64,000 bases of DNA from Plumapathes pennacea (GCA_964036295.1 OZ038464.1:5628001-5692000), one strand, 5' to 3'; shown: positions 46,781-60,100, numbered from the stretch's first letter. Notes: generated by a model not told the origin, from the letters alone. Numbers and translations: made by a program.

Positions 46781-47351
46781 GTGAGAGGCGGTCGCATCAG
46801 AGTGATAGGCGGTCACAGCAGGGTGAGAGGCATTAACAGCTGGGTGAAATGCGGTCACATCAGGGTGAAAGGCGGCCACAGCAGGGTGAGAGGCGGTCGC
46901 ATCAGGGTGAAAGGCAGTCACATCAGGGTGAAAGGCGGTCACATCAGGGTGAGAGGCGGTCACAGCAGGGTGAAAGGTGGTCACAGCAGGGTAAAAGGCG
47001 GTCACAGCAGGGTGAGAGGCATTAACAGCAGGGTGAAATGCGGTCACATCAGGGTGAGAGACTGTCCCATCAGAGTAAAACGCGCTTACATCAGGGTGAA
47101 AGGCGGTCACAGCAGGGTCAGAGGCAGTCACATAAGGGTGAGAGACGGTCTCATCAGGGTGAAAGGCAGTCACATCAGGGTGAGAGGCGGTCACATCAGG
47201 GTGAAAGGCAGTCACATCAGGGTGAGAAACTGTCCCATCAGGGCAAAATGTGCTCACATCAGGGTGAGAGGCAGTCACATAAAGGTGAGAGACGGTCTCA
47301 TCAGGGTGAAAGGCGGTCACATCAGGGTGAGAGGCGGTCACAACAGGGCGA
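46781..47351 (+). repeat. 21-bp minisatellite, about 27 units
   Basis: The unit GGCGGTCACATCAGGGTGAAA varies at a few sites (AGCAGG for ATCAGG, GAGAG for GAAAG). Because the unit is 21 bp it stays open in several frames on both strands: a plus frame 46754-47422 of (GGHIRVK)n, an offset plus frame of (GERRSHQ)n and a minus frame of (DVTAFHP)n. No flanking exon or signal supports a gene, so I call it a repeat. Confidence 0.85.
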
Positions 47352-47422
47352 GTAATCCGGGTCTTGGTCCTGACCTACCGAAGGCGGGCCAAGTAGGAAA
47401 ATGGGAAGAATTTGTTTTATAG

Positions 47423-48794
47423 TCTTCACATTAAAGATCTTTATCTTCAAATATTCAATGATGCAACACCACATGCATCCACTGATGCACTGTTTATATC
47501 AGATCGTGTTTGGTCAAGAATCTTTAAGCTGCCGGTAACCATGGATATTTTGTATGGAGGAGAATGAGCAAAGTACTGTATTGTAAAACATCAGGCTGGT
47601 TGTCAGCGCATCAGTTTATGTCCCAATAGAGCTTTATGAAAAAACAGGGGAGCATCTTGGAAGATACCCCAGACAACCCAACAGTTCATACATTGTAGAA
47701 CAAGTTGATGGATCAGATTACCCCAGATGTGTGCCATGAATGGCAATGACAGAGAAGCACAAACTGATTTGGCTGAAAATTCAGAATGAGGAGAAATATT
47801 TGCTGTCATTAATGATCTATCAGTTATCCTCCAATAATCTGATCATCCACAGTAACAAAATTTGGCTATTACCAAAAATTGTCAGATCTAAATAGCACAT
47901 GTACACCCATTATTATACTAGAAATACGATAATCGCAGATACCCCCTCGCTCTGCCATTGATGAGACTTTTACTTTGGTACTCCCAACAAGAGTAGCCTT
48001 TGTTGTACCGAAATGTTGACTCAATCTTTTCTTCGAAGTCAAGTGATACACGCAAAGGAAGGAGAAAAAGAATGGTATGTGTTATACTTTTGCGTTGAAA
48101 AAAGAGTCGATTGCGTGACGAAGTACGTATTTCCCACAGTCGGCACGTCAAATTAATTTATACAGTCTGCCAAGCACCGTTCTCAAAATTTAATACTCAA
48201 ATTTTGAAGTTGGTCGGCCGTCGTAGTACTGGAAAAAAGGAACACTGATTTTCCAATTTTGAATTCATAGGCGGTACAATTAAATAGGCTTCCTGTGCGA
48301 TTTGTTTTACTCTGGACTGCATGTTCCAGACTCAGGCATGCATATTTAATGAGCTCGAATTGTTTTGTATGTGAACCCGCTCAAAACAGCATGATTTCTC
48401 CCAGAATCAAAGCAAAACTTGAACGGTTTACTTCAAATTGTACACGGGCGTCAGACCTAGTCATACTTCTAAGGGCTTTTGAACGATTCTCGCTGTAATC
48501 ACCACATGTCAGATAACAGCATTTGTTACAGTTTTAGTTGAAAGAAAAAATAAGACCTGACTAAATCATTCAAGACTCCAAGTTCCGATTGCTCTGAGCG
48601 AATACGGTAGCCGAAACTGGCGACAGAAGCGTATTAAAACAATACTTCGAGGGAAAATGACCAGCATACAGATTCTAATACATTCTTGAACTGATCGATT
48701 TACAAGATAAGGGTAGAATATATTTGTCACGGTGATTGTTCCATTTCCATTGACTAACCTTTGCTGCTTGTCCTTACTGAATAAGTATCTGAGT
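47423..48794. other. Intergenic stretch, nothing recognised
   Basis: No repeat that recurs elsewhere in the window and no frame with a known motif. All frames are under 80 codons. Confidence 0.45.
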
Positions 48795-49043
48795 TTAACA
48801 CAAAACGACGTCTGAAGCTCCCGATTTCCTTTCAAGCGCTGTACCCTTTGCGGAGCCGTTTCTTCGGCACGCTTGCGTTCTTTGATGCTGTCGGTTATAA
48901 AATGTTTGTCGTCTTTTCTCTAGACGTATTTGGCGATGTTCGATCGTTTCACGATTTCGCCTTGCCCGTGCCTGTTCCCTTCTCTTTTGAAGACGAGCTT
49001 CGCGAGACCGTTCTGTTTCAAGTTTTCCAGTTTTCAAATTCAT
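48795..49043 (-). CDS. Small basic STPR-like protein or exon
   Basis: 82 codons from ATG 49043-49041 to TAA 48797-48795. Residues 12-57 hold two imperfect 23-24-residue units, ERSREARLQKRREQARARRN and IEHRQIRLEKRRQTFYNRQ. This Arg-rich pattern resembles the score-and-three-peptide (STPR) DNA-binding repeat, which also occurs in some mobile-element proteins. No other domain follows. It could be a single exon (a GGTACAG lies inside), a fragment of a transposon protein, or chance. Confidence 0.3.
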   Translation of the reverse strand: MNLKTGKLETERSREARLQKRREQARARRNRETIEHRQIRLEKRRQTFYNRQHQRTQACRRNGSAKGTALERKSGASDVVLC

Positions 49044-49269
49044 TTTCGTGAACGCAGTTACGTACAATTGTCAGTAAAACTAACCACTGTCTGAGACGCT
49101 AATCGATAATTATGACGTCATTGGCTTAGGTACCTGACCTAAAAGGTCGCCCTATGACAGACTGAAGAACATTAAATTTCGAGATGGCGACCCGCTTGGA
49201 GTCTTCAAACAAGGCGATTTTGCTGCATTAGCGCCGTGATTATTTCCCTCGCTTCGCTCGGTGATGATG

Positions 49270-49281
49270 GTGGTGGTGGTG

Positions 49282-49343
<62 letters not shown>
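49270..49343 (+). repeat. (TTA)n microsatellite
   Basis: More than 20 uninterrupted ATT/TTA triplets following a short (GGT)n run. Confidence 0.95.
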
Positions 49344-49346
<3 letters not shown>

Positions 49347-49504
49347 AAACATGGTCTACCGAATAAAATGTCTACCCGAATGAACCACACACACACGAAG
49401 ACTATTAAAATAGGCGATTTGTGCAGAAAATTTCGACTTTACTCAAGGGATGTTACCATCAAAAAGTAAGTCATTTATATTACTTTTCTTTTCCCATAGT
49501 TACA

Positions 49505-49703
49505 GTGGAATCCCGTCTTACGACCACCTCGTTAAAACGGTTACTTTTCTATTCTATCTCAGCAAATGTACAGTTATTTTCTTATCTGAAAAAACCTTTA
49601 ACCTTTTCACTCTCAAACTTAAAGTGTAGATTCCCCCAACTTTTTAAAAGTAAAATGTACGAGCGATGTAGTAAGAATTGATAGTTTAGCCAGCTTTCGA
49701 TTT
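49505..49703. repeat. Pogo/Tigger-like terminus copy and a truncated MITE family A copy
   Basis: 49505-49595 matches 13400-13500 (GTGGAATCCCGTCTTACGAC). 49600-49703 is the left half of family A (AACCTTTTCACTCTCAAAC, GATTCCCCCAAC, GAATTGATAGTTTAGCCAGC). Confidence 0.6.
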
Positions 49704-49982
49704 TTTTTGTTTCATCATTCCAATCAATAAGTTTCAATTGGGACCCTTCTAGGAGGGTCATCCTCCTTCCATGTAAACCGGGCCTACTATCTCTGATTTT
49801 TTGCACATGCAGCAGATTGATTCTATATTTTAGACCATGCTGCCGTGCACGATTATACATAAAAATCATGTCATGTAAGTCCAATGGCAAAACATATTGT
49901 ACGCGTATGGTATCAAGAAAGGGAAATTTGAAAAGCAATTGAAAGAGATCCCGAGGAAGCACCACTAAAAAAGCAGCTGAGC

Positions 49983-49988
49983 TTTATT
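49983..49988 (-). promoter_or_regulatory. Candidate polyadenylation signal of the VWDE/mucin-like gene
   Basis: TTTATT on the plus strand is AATAAA on the minus strand, about 930 nt after the stop codon at 50922-50924. The implied 3' UTR would contain a MITE family A copy at 50707-50830. Confidence 0.35.
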
Positions 49989-50706
49989 TACAAACATACA
50001 AAAGAAAAAAATTAAATGGCATTCACTGTAACAAAATCACCCGCTGTTGTTTTCTTTTCCTGTTGTGTAATCATAGCTGACAACGTTTGCTGCTGTAATA
50101 CTGTTATTAGGTCGTCATCTCTATAGCGCACAATAATATAACAGACAAATAGCAGACAACACACTTTTGAACACTAAATACCTATACCCAGAACCGATGT
50201 GAACAGCACAAGAGGAACTTCAAAAGACCAATCATTGAATTATAATTTCTGCAAGAAAACAACGTGATCGTCAATCCTAAAGGGAGGACAACTCATTGAC
50301 TAAAAAAAAAAGATTCATTCAGTAGATCTCATTATAATCAAACCGAAAGGTACACAAAGCTCTTCACACATTCGGAGACAGAAATGTAAAAGATAAAAAC
50401 AAAATAAAACACTGCAGTACATCTTGGTTACCAGATATTTTTTTCTGCACTCTCTCGCTGAATGGGGATAAGTGACCGAGTGGGCAGGACAAACATTTCT
50501 AGAAATTCTTGAACTCTCGCTCACTGAATCTCAGATTAGTTAAAACTTTGATGCCTGTCGCCGATTGATTATCTATTTTTAGACCCGGGTACGGTGCAAG
50601 CTTGGTCGAAAATCATGTCAATAAGTGCAAAACCTGTTTTACAAGTACGGTTTACAGAAAAGATTTGAAGTTTGAGATATGGATGTGCTTGCTTCGAGAC
50701 TAAGGT

Positions 50707-50830
50707 TTGATTCTCTCAACCTGACCAAGGTATCAAAAGCTATGCTCTCCTTTCTGTATATTATGTATTATTTTAAATTAGAAACTGGAGGAGAAAATCA
50801 AACTTGATCAGTCTTATAGTTAAAGGGTTA
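50707..50830. repeat. Partial MITE family A copy in the 3' flank of the minus-strand gene
   Basis: GATTCTCTCAACCTGACCAA, GGTATCAAAAGCTATGCTCT, AAACTGGAGGAGAAAATCAA, CTTGATCAGTCTTATAG and TTAAAGGGTTAG match the family A consensus order. Confidence 0.6.
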
Positions 50831-50921
50831 GAGTCCATCGCACTCGCTCGCAATGGTTCGAGATGTCGAAAAAAGAACCTGTGTTACCAGGACAACCAGT
50901 GAGCTAGAAAGTTGATTGCTT

Positions 50922-51172
50922 CTACACTGCTTTTTCCTCAATCCAAGGAACTTCTCCAGCTGACATTTCTGCAGACCTCTCGGCCATCGCATAGTTTACG
51001 TGCGAACTAAAGTCCAGTTCGTTTGGGTCATCTTTCTCGTAGTTCGGGGACCTTGTCATTTTCTTTTTCCAAATCAAGAAAATAGCGCAGGTCAAAACCA
51101 CCACAAGGATGGCTGCTCCAATTCCAACATATATCCAGATCCTCTGGAAGTCATGCTCGGGTGGACTGGGAT
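50922..51172 (-). other. Last exon: transmembrane segment and cytoplasmic tail
   Basis: After [10 protein letters not shown] comes a hydrophobic helix ([20 protein letters not shown], then IW), a KKK stop-transfer cluster and a tail of about 49 residues. The tail is acidic and Tyr-containing ([14 protein letters not shown]) and ends EEKAV with TAG at 50924-50922. Confidence 0.85.
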
Positions 51173-54100
51173 CTGTATTGTGTTCAGTTATACCAGTTAG
51201 TCGCTGTTAGGTCTAGTGAAGCTTGACTTTTTGGTCGTTTAATATAAGCAATGATTTGTTTGGATGGAGTAATTGTATACAATTAAGAAATATATAACAC
51301 GTAACCGTGTATAGTCTCATCTAAACACGCGGGAAGATGGAAGAATACTTGATTAGCGTAAGGAAACCACGAGGCCGTAAATAAGTGTTTAGATGAGGCT
51401 ATATTACACGGGAACGCGGTATACATTTCTTTTATAAAATAATTAGTCAAAAAAAAAAAAAACATCACGTATCACATCAGCGTGTAATATACTCTCTTAT
51501 AAAATAAAAGTTATATAACGAGAGCTCTGATTGGTTCTCAACCGTGTTTGCATGAGGCTATGTAACATGGAAAGTGTGTTATATTGCTCTGAGGTTGCGC
51601 AGTGGGACAAAGTTTTGGACTGCTCGATCTTAGTGAAGTTCCCGATTCTTCATTTGACCTGAGTTTACGAGAAAAACACGAATTTATAAGCGTCAAGCAA
51701 AGAAACGGCAACGGCGGTTGTGGCAAAAGGAATTATTGATGAAAGATTATTCAGTGCTGGGCAGAAGCAGTTCGCTAACACTCGAGTTTCTTTGAAATAA
51801 CAGCGGAAAGGATAAGTCCACTGAATTGTTAAAATGAGCAACAGGCAACTTACAGTGAACAGTGAAAACCGAACGGTAATTTACAGAGCATTTGTACAAT
51901 CAGTTGTGATCTCGCTCGCTCGTGACCCACTAAATACAATTCACTGATGAATGCGGTACCTCTTTAATATACCACAAACGCGAATAGATACAGTAAGTAT
52001 ATCGGTTCATCCAAACTCAGTCCCATTCAGGAATACGTGTAAACAAAAGACGTAAAGTAATTACAAAGTACATACGTGATTACGGCACTGCAAAACATTC
52101 ATCCATTGAACTCAGTACGGCGAAGAATCGACGTGATTTCTTAATAGATCTCGTGAAAGGTCATCTGCTTGTACCACACCAAAATCAGTTCTGGACGAGA
52201 CGTCGGACAAGTGGAGAAGAAAGTAATCATAGCGATGTAGCTTCCCAAACGTTGCGTTTACATTTAGTGCAGTTCACATCGCTCATTTCAATCAGCACAG
52301 CAGAAGCTTCACTAGCTGCTCAGCCAGTTTAAGACAGCTCTGCTCTGGATACTACGGAAGCGCCAACCGAGCCGAGGGAAGTTCAGTTTGAGATTCATTG
52401 ATGGAATGTCCTTTTGATTATTCATTTCTACAGCATTCGTAAGTTCGTAGTTTGAAGATTTGAAAACTTTGTCTCGTCCACTCGGCACAACGATCTGTTT
52501 GTGTGCTGAGAATCTCGACTTTGATAATCACGTAAAACGGTCGTTTTTGCGGTAGTATTGCTGTTGTTTATTTTATAAAAAAAATATAAAACGCCGTGTT
52601 TACATAGCTTGCTGCAAACACTCGAGTGAGTTTTAGAGTACTTTAAAGTTTGTGTAAACCCTCGCCGCGGCGGCTCGGGTTTACACAAACTTTCTCATTC
52701 TCCCAAAGTCCCTCTCGTGTTTGCATCAGGCTATGTAAACACGGCACGCGTTTTATATTTCTTAAATCTTACGCGGTTATTTAGCCAACCAAAACGCGCG
52801 TAGTATCATTACATAAATCATTACATACATACACACATACGTGCATACATAAATACGTATACACACATAAATGAAGTAATGAATGATTATTAATAAGAAC
52901 CAGTCCACCATGCAGGACCAACTATCTGTTTTACCTACAACTTTGAAACAAACTCCTCCGAGACTCTCAGGATAGTAATTTTGTCCACTGTAGGTTGGTT
53001 GTAAACAGTAGGTTGGTTGTGATCGTCCGGGTTAGAGTAGTCTCCAGAAAGACTGTTGTTGGTGACTGACGTTTCGACTACCTGAGCGGAAGTCATCTTC
53101 AGAGTCAAGTGAAAGTATTCGTCAGATGGCGGTATATATGTCTCTGGTTGTTGAAGTGATTGGTCCGTTATGTCGGCCTATGGTTGGTCGAGTCGGCTTG
53201 GTTGTGTTTCGTTATTGGTCAGTTGATGTTCTGTTGTCCTGTTGATTTGTCTATTGTTCGTTCGGTTGCGTTTGATGTCATCTATCAGTCGTATGTAAGG
53301 TGCCGGTAATTGTTGGCATCTGTTGAGTGGTTTCCGTTCTAAGTTTTTTGTACCAGCTTCCCAGTGAAAGTCGTTGGTAGTAGTTGGTACTGTGGCTGAT
53401 GAATTCAGCAGAGTCCCAGTTGATGTCGTGTTCAGTCTGTCGGTGGTGTTCAGAAATGTGATTTCTGATGTCGCCGTTCCTGGTAGCTCGTTTGTGTTCA
53501 GTAAGTCTCGTGTTCAGGTTTCTGCCAGTTTCACCGATGTAGGTGGCTTCGCAGTCAGTATAAGATATTCTGTATACTGTCCACTGTATTATGATCTTGG
53601 GATTATGTATCTACACATGCTGTCTTAAGGTGCATATAAAACCCCCAAATAATATCCTTATAATCGATTCTTTAACAGCCTTCTCAAAACCAGGCGGTCG
53701 GCGGCTCATTGAGCCGCCTCGTCTGATACTTTGACCGCCTCCGTCACATCAATTTCTAACAACAACAATTTCTTATAAACACGCAGTCAAGCAGATGCTT
53801 ATTTTCTGAGAGATGCGTTGAGTCCAAACTCACATAGAATCATGTGTCTGGATCCAGGTAACTGCTTATCGTCAGGCAAATTCACTCCAGCAAATAAATC
53901 ACCATGATTTTACTGAAAAACAAGTGCAGTTTCGAAATATCTGGGTAACGTCACTTCTTTACCGCCATTTTGAATGGTGGCTGGTTTTTGCACAATGGCT
54001 TTGATGCACAATGGCTTTGTTGCGAAGCAATGTGCTGACTTAAACGACTGCGGGCGGCGGGAGAGAGAGAAGCGAACAGGAACGAAGATAACAACATTTT

Positions 54101-57100
54101 TCGCCAAAGCGCCAAGAAAGGAAGGAATACTTCGCGTATGACATATCTACAGATTTACATTCATTTACTGAATGCACGCTCTGAGCAGTTTACTCGGATT
54201 TCGTTTTGTATTGATTTCCGAATACGTCTCGGTAATGTCTGTCAGTACAATCCGGGTAATGCACAGTTTTTCCGGCCTAATGCTGAACAAGTCATCGAGT
54301 AAGTTCAACACTCAAATATAATAGTTATCTTTATTCTCATTGTGTTTCTTTCCTGGCCTGCTGGTTTTGAGAAGGCTGAAGTCCTGTAGTGGACAAAACC
54401 ACATTTGTCAATTATCGTTTATACTTGATTTAGAATATAGTAAAAAGACATGATTGAAACATTTAAACATCTGAAAAAGTGCTCACAAATGCTGGACACG
54501 GCATTTAAGAGAGCCTAAATTTCAAAATTTTCCCGGGGGTGCATGCCCCCGGACCCCCCTAGCAATTCGTGCCTTCGGCACTCAACCAAGCCTACTCCTC
54601 CTAGCAAATAACCTACTCTTCCAAAACATTTTGAGACATTATCAAGTAAGTAGTTGACTAGTAGAAACTGCTTTGGTTTGAATGTTGCACCTCACCTTTG
54701 AGTTATATATGTTTAGGTTTCGAATATGCCAATGTGACGTCATGCAAGGAAGAGGGCCTAGATGAGATTTACTGTTAAGTGTTATGGGCCTAAATTGTTT
54801 ACTGTTAAGTGTTATGCAGACCCCGCCGCCATCTAGGCCCTCAAGGAACTTCGTATAATTTCTTAATTGTTGGTTATCTTTTCGTCCTCCTGCAACATTA
54901 CACTATTACAGAAAATAAGTAAACAATAAAAAAATATATACAAGTGGGGCTGGTGTTGCTTGTTTGCAGCGCAATGGACCCTGGATAATTTCCATGTTGG
55001 GTGCTGTTTGACACTTACCTTCTTTCTTGATAACCTTTAACGAATCTGGATCAACCTGAAGACTTCCAAGTTTCCCGTCTTTTATCTTTTCCTTGAGATT
55101 ACTAAGAACATCCTCTTCATCTGGACGCGTAGCAAAAAACAGGGTAAACTTTGCAATTATGCTGCCGGATCTGTAGGAATATAGGATAGATGAATGGATA
55201 GATCGCCTAGTGAAAAACCCATTTGCATTTATAAACGGTTAATTAAATATCATACTAAAAGATTTAAATTACTTACTAATTAAAGTAAAAATTCTAACTT
55301 GTTCTAAATTACTTGGTATCAATGTATGCTCGTGCACTTGCTATGATAAAGGTTTTCCTAAACTCGTCTGTTTTGCATCAGTCTTGCATCCCTTCAGGTG
55401 ATAGAAGGGCTGGTTGTATTAAATTCATAAAAATTTCTTTGTGGATTGTTGACTATTTTGCAAGCAAATCTTCTGACAAAATTTTGACCTGAAAGGCTGG
55501 ACAGACCAGATAGATCAAGCAATTCCTGGTAAGGCAGGTCGTATCCATAAGTGATGTGTAAAGCTCGTTGTTGTACCGGTCCCGTTCAAGCGAGAACGGT
55601 GGTTTTTTAACACTATATATCAATAACTTATTGATAAATTCTACCCAACAGAAAACTGATCGAAAAGAAATGTCGGTTACGTATAGAAATTCCCCAGCAC
55701 GTATAAGTTAATAATTGAAGTATAAGATGGTACACAGATTTGATAATATCAGAAAATAAATTCATAAATTCTTATTAATTTAGAAGCTGGAAGAGAAATT
55801 AAAGTTGAACCTGTCTTTCTTACTTGAATGATATTATCTTGACCTTCTTGAGTTCGACGCTTCCTGAATATTCTTCCATAATCTGCAAACGTTAATTTAC
55901 GATAAATATTCTACTATAATAATTAACTTTTATAGTATTTGCCGTTACACACAAAAAGATGCGTTCAAGTTTCCTCACCATGATGCAAGGCATTTCTAAC
56001 TACAAATTTTCAATTGATAAAGAATATGAACTCATATGTTCAATGAAAGGCTTTGAATAAGTCCATGGGAAGTAAACCAACGATTTTGCAGGGTCTACAA
56101 AATGTTTGAAAAACATATATTTGATTATGCTGGCCAATCACGTAAAAATTAAATAAATTTAAGAAAGGAAACCAAGATAAACACTTTTAAAGTTATACGT
56201 GGCTGAACAATTCCGCAAAAATATCGACCTGACCAAGATGGGTACCTCTGTGTCGTGCTGTGACTATTAAAACTAGAACACAATCACATTCGAAAAGGCA
56301 AATTTGCCTAACTATATCTTAAAAAAAAATAAATGTGCAAAATAGCAAACTCACAGAGTCCTCTAATGTGGTTGCCAGTTTTTTGAACTCAGGGCTTGTT
56401 TTGTCCTGCAGCTTTTCATCCCAAGTTTCCATGATGCGAATCACAGCATCAATTTCTGTCAAAGTAACATATTTGTTTTTTAAAACACTCATTGTTTCAT
56501 TTAATGAATTTGGAGATCTCTAGTCATAGATTTTTTACTCGTGTGACATGTGAAGAATAGCCTGCACACAAGCGTTCTTGAAACGAAAACGAGTGACCGA
56601 GCAAAACGAGCCGCCAGGAGAATAGGAAGGCCTTCCCTCCTTCTCTCCATTCTCCTCGCGGTCCACTTCGCTTGGCCACTCGTTCCGTTCGCGTTGAAGA
56701 ACGCCTGTTGATAGCCTACATGAATAATGATATATACGCCTATTTATATTGTTTGTAAACTGATTCTTCTTCACATACGTAAGTAAAAAATATTGAAGTA
56801 TTTTTTTATAACTAAAATTATATACAACTTTCTGAGAGAGCACAAAAGAACAAAATAGTTTTACTTGAAGAACATTAGATTTAGAATCACTAATACGATC
56901 TGAGAAATAAGCCACCAAAATGTTTTACCTGAAAGAGATTCTTCTGTTGGAACAGGTGTTGTCGTGTCACCTACGGTGGTTGTGATGGTTACTGCGGTTG
57001 GCACTGACAAAAAGTCAGAATAGTTATTCATAATGATTTGTCTAACTCAAAGGGGCCCTCTCAGCCAATTCACTGTTTTTGTTTACATATAGAAAATCCA

Positions 57101-60100
57101 AGGATAAATTTGATGCTCAACACGACTCGACGTAACTAACCAAAAGAAAAATAGGCTAGTAGCACTTTTAGTTCAAAAAGAAACTAATCTTCCGACTAGT
57201 GTGAATACTTTTTGTTTTGTTTTGTTTTGTTTGATTTATTAGTATAGGTAATCGCATGATTTCGAGTGCAATTTGGAATAAATTAGCATGAGTAAATTTT
57301 TCAAAGACCACAAAATTGCACGAGCGCCGCGCGAGTGCAATTTGTGGTCTTTGAAAACTTTACGAGTGCTCATTTATTCCAAAATTGCACGAGAAATCAT
57401 GCGATTGCTTGTTAATAACATGCATACAATAATTGTCGTCGAGCAATCTTTTTTCAATTTCGTTACAATTCACAAGTGTCTCAAGAACTTCGTTCTCTCG
57501 AAACAGAATCGGAATCGTCCTGAGGAATGAAAACGCTTTCTGTTTTGTTTGGCTTTGCCGCGAATACGCGCGCCAGCTATTGGCAATTTTTAATTTCAAA
57601 TTTCTGCACTCTTAATTTCACATTTCTGCACTGTTAATTACACATTTTTGCACTGTTTGGGATAAATTGACGCGCGCTCAGCCAATCAGAATGCAGAAAT
57701 TATTGTGTGCATGTTATTAATTAATTAATTAATTACGTTCTTTCGTGTTGGGAATTCACTTGCACGGGAAAGAAAGAGAATATAACTTCACCTTCTATAC
57801 TAAGACCTAGGCTGTCGTTTTTTTCCTTCACTATTCCCTAATCGTTTCTTTACAAATTACTATTTGAAAGCAATACTATACTTTATATATTATGTTGTTA
57901 ACGTGGGCACGTACGCCGATCCTAAATAATTTGTTAGCATGTTACTTCATTTTACACGAGCTACATATCTTCAAGCGAAAGATTTCGCCGTAGGCCTCGT
58001 TGTGAAAGAGAATCATCTTGAAAAATGGTTTATTGTAGGAAAATAGCTTCCTTTTACCTTCACAGTTCCTGCCGTCACCAGTCAGTCCATCTGGACATGA
58101 AGCGCACACGGTGCCTCCTGTGATATTGATACAAGGAACCCCTGGATAACACGATACATTTCCACAGAAGTGGACCATGATCTCGCACTGATGACCGGCG
58201 AATCCTTTTGAACACGTGCAGTTAAAACCGTTTACAAGATCACGGCACGTCCCTGAAAATATATCACATAGTATTACAAAACGGAACTATTTTTTATCGG
58301 GAGTCAAAATTTTTCATTCCCCTATCTGATACATTCATACAGAAAAATGAAAGTGACTGAAAAAGCAGAAATATAAACACCGTTGCCGCAAGGAGATGAC
58401 TGACACTCATCAATATCAGTGTTACAATCATGGCCTGTGTAACCAGGAGAACAACTGCATTTGTAGTCATTTGTCTCGTCGGTACAAATCCCTAGAAGAG
58501 ATAGACAAATTAAAATCAAATCCCAAACTGTTGAACATTATCAAAGTGTTGCTTATCTAAAAAATCATGACATCATTTTTACCGTGCGCGCAAGGAGAAG
58601 ATTGGCAGTCGTCGTAGTCTTCCCTGCAAGTTCGACCAGTGAAACCAGGATAACAAAGACACGAGAAGTTGTTGAGTCGATCAACACACCGCCCTGTTGG
58701 TAATAAATTGAAAATATATATCAATACAACTTATATTGTAACTCGGCTTGGTGGCCGCTCCAACCAAAAAAAGATTTTAAAAAGAAGGGAGTCTATCGTT
58801 TGTTATATAGACTCCTTCACGGTATTGAATGCATGATAGGTAAATCAGGGTAAATAAGCTGCATATACATTCGATTTTCTGATCGGTGGAACTGAAATCG
58901 AAACACTCCAAATTGTCACTTGCAAACTTTCAGTGGTTCTGATTGTGAGGGATTTCACTATTAAACCGAGACTTCTCGCACGCGTCGCCGCCACGTTTCT
59001 GTGTACTTGCTCTGATTATCCATCATGCATTCAATACCGTCAAGGGGTCTATTGTGGTGGCCAAACAAAATTACTGGTGAAAAAAACTAATGATGAAAAT
59101 GCCAGTTACAACTGAAAGTGATAATGGCGTTTTCTCGCGTTGCTTATAAGTTCCTTTTTCTCAAACAAAGTTTGAAAGTTGATGAAATGCTCGCGAATCT
59201 CCGCAAGCCGAGGTCAGCCATGTTTGCTATTTTGAAAATGAAACTACAACAATAGCCAAAAGTGTTGGGACGATACCAATAACCCTCCCATAGATCAATG
59301 TTGGAATGTGAGTCGCACACAGTACTTAACATATGCCAACCCACACCAACATTGATTGGGGGGAGGGGGTTAAATTATAGATACGTCTGATGTTAACGGT
59401 TTTCTATTTTCAGCACAAAATACATGGACTTGGAATAAAAGATAACTCGTCTCTTCATATTCAGTAAGCATCGTCTCAACTAAATTTGACCATGATTGTA
59501 TCTTGCCATTATTCGTGCATGTATGCGGACCTTGGAACGGGTTGATTGTACGTAAAGTACTTTCTTTATGCCAAACTAGCAACGCGCTAACATACTACAT
59601 TTTCCTGCACATTTAAACCATTAGCTCAGCAAGCACTGCATTTTCTTTTTCTCTTTATGGGAACTTCTTGGTCTTACCGTACGCACAGGGAAATGACTGG
59701 CACTCATCTATTTCTGTTTCACATCTGTCCCCAGTGTACCCTGGGAAGCAATCACACACATAATATCCCGAGCCTCTTGGGCGGTCTGGGTCGGGTTGAC
59801 AGCTACCATTCAAACAAGAGCACGTCACAATGGAGATGGTCATGTTCATGGTACTGGACGCACCACAAGCGTCTGTTGCTCTAAAGAAGAACTCGGAGGA
59901 CTGAGTTGAGTTTGGTTGCCATGTGAGAACGCCATCTTTAAAGCTTGCAGCTGCTGGACTGCCATTTAACATAGTTATCTTGATTGGCATTCCTTCAGGA
60001 TCTGTTGCTTTGATTGGCATCACAAGATTTTCGTACTGCAGGGCATATCTCGTTTGCTCGGTAGTGAACTGCGGTGCCTCATTTACTGACGAAGGAAATA

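Noticed and set aside
46754-47422. 222-codon open frame over the 21-bp repeat as a real gene
   Set aside because: The frame is open only because the repeat unit is a multiple of three; two other frames over the same DNA are open too, and no non-repetitive domain or splice context supports coding.
49582-49965. 127-codon minus frame downstream of the VWDE/mucin-like gene
   Set aside because: Its C-terminal third is MITE family A sequence read through, and the rest has no recognisable domain.
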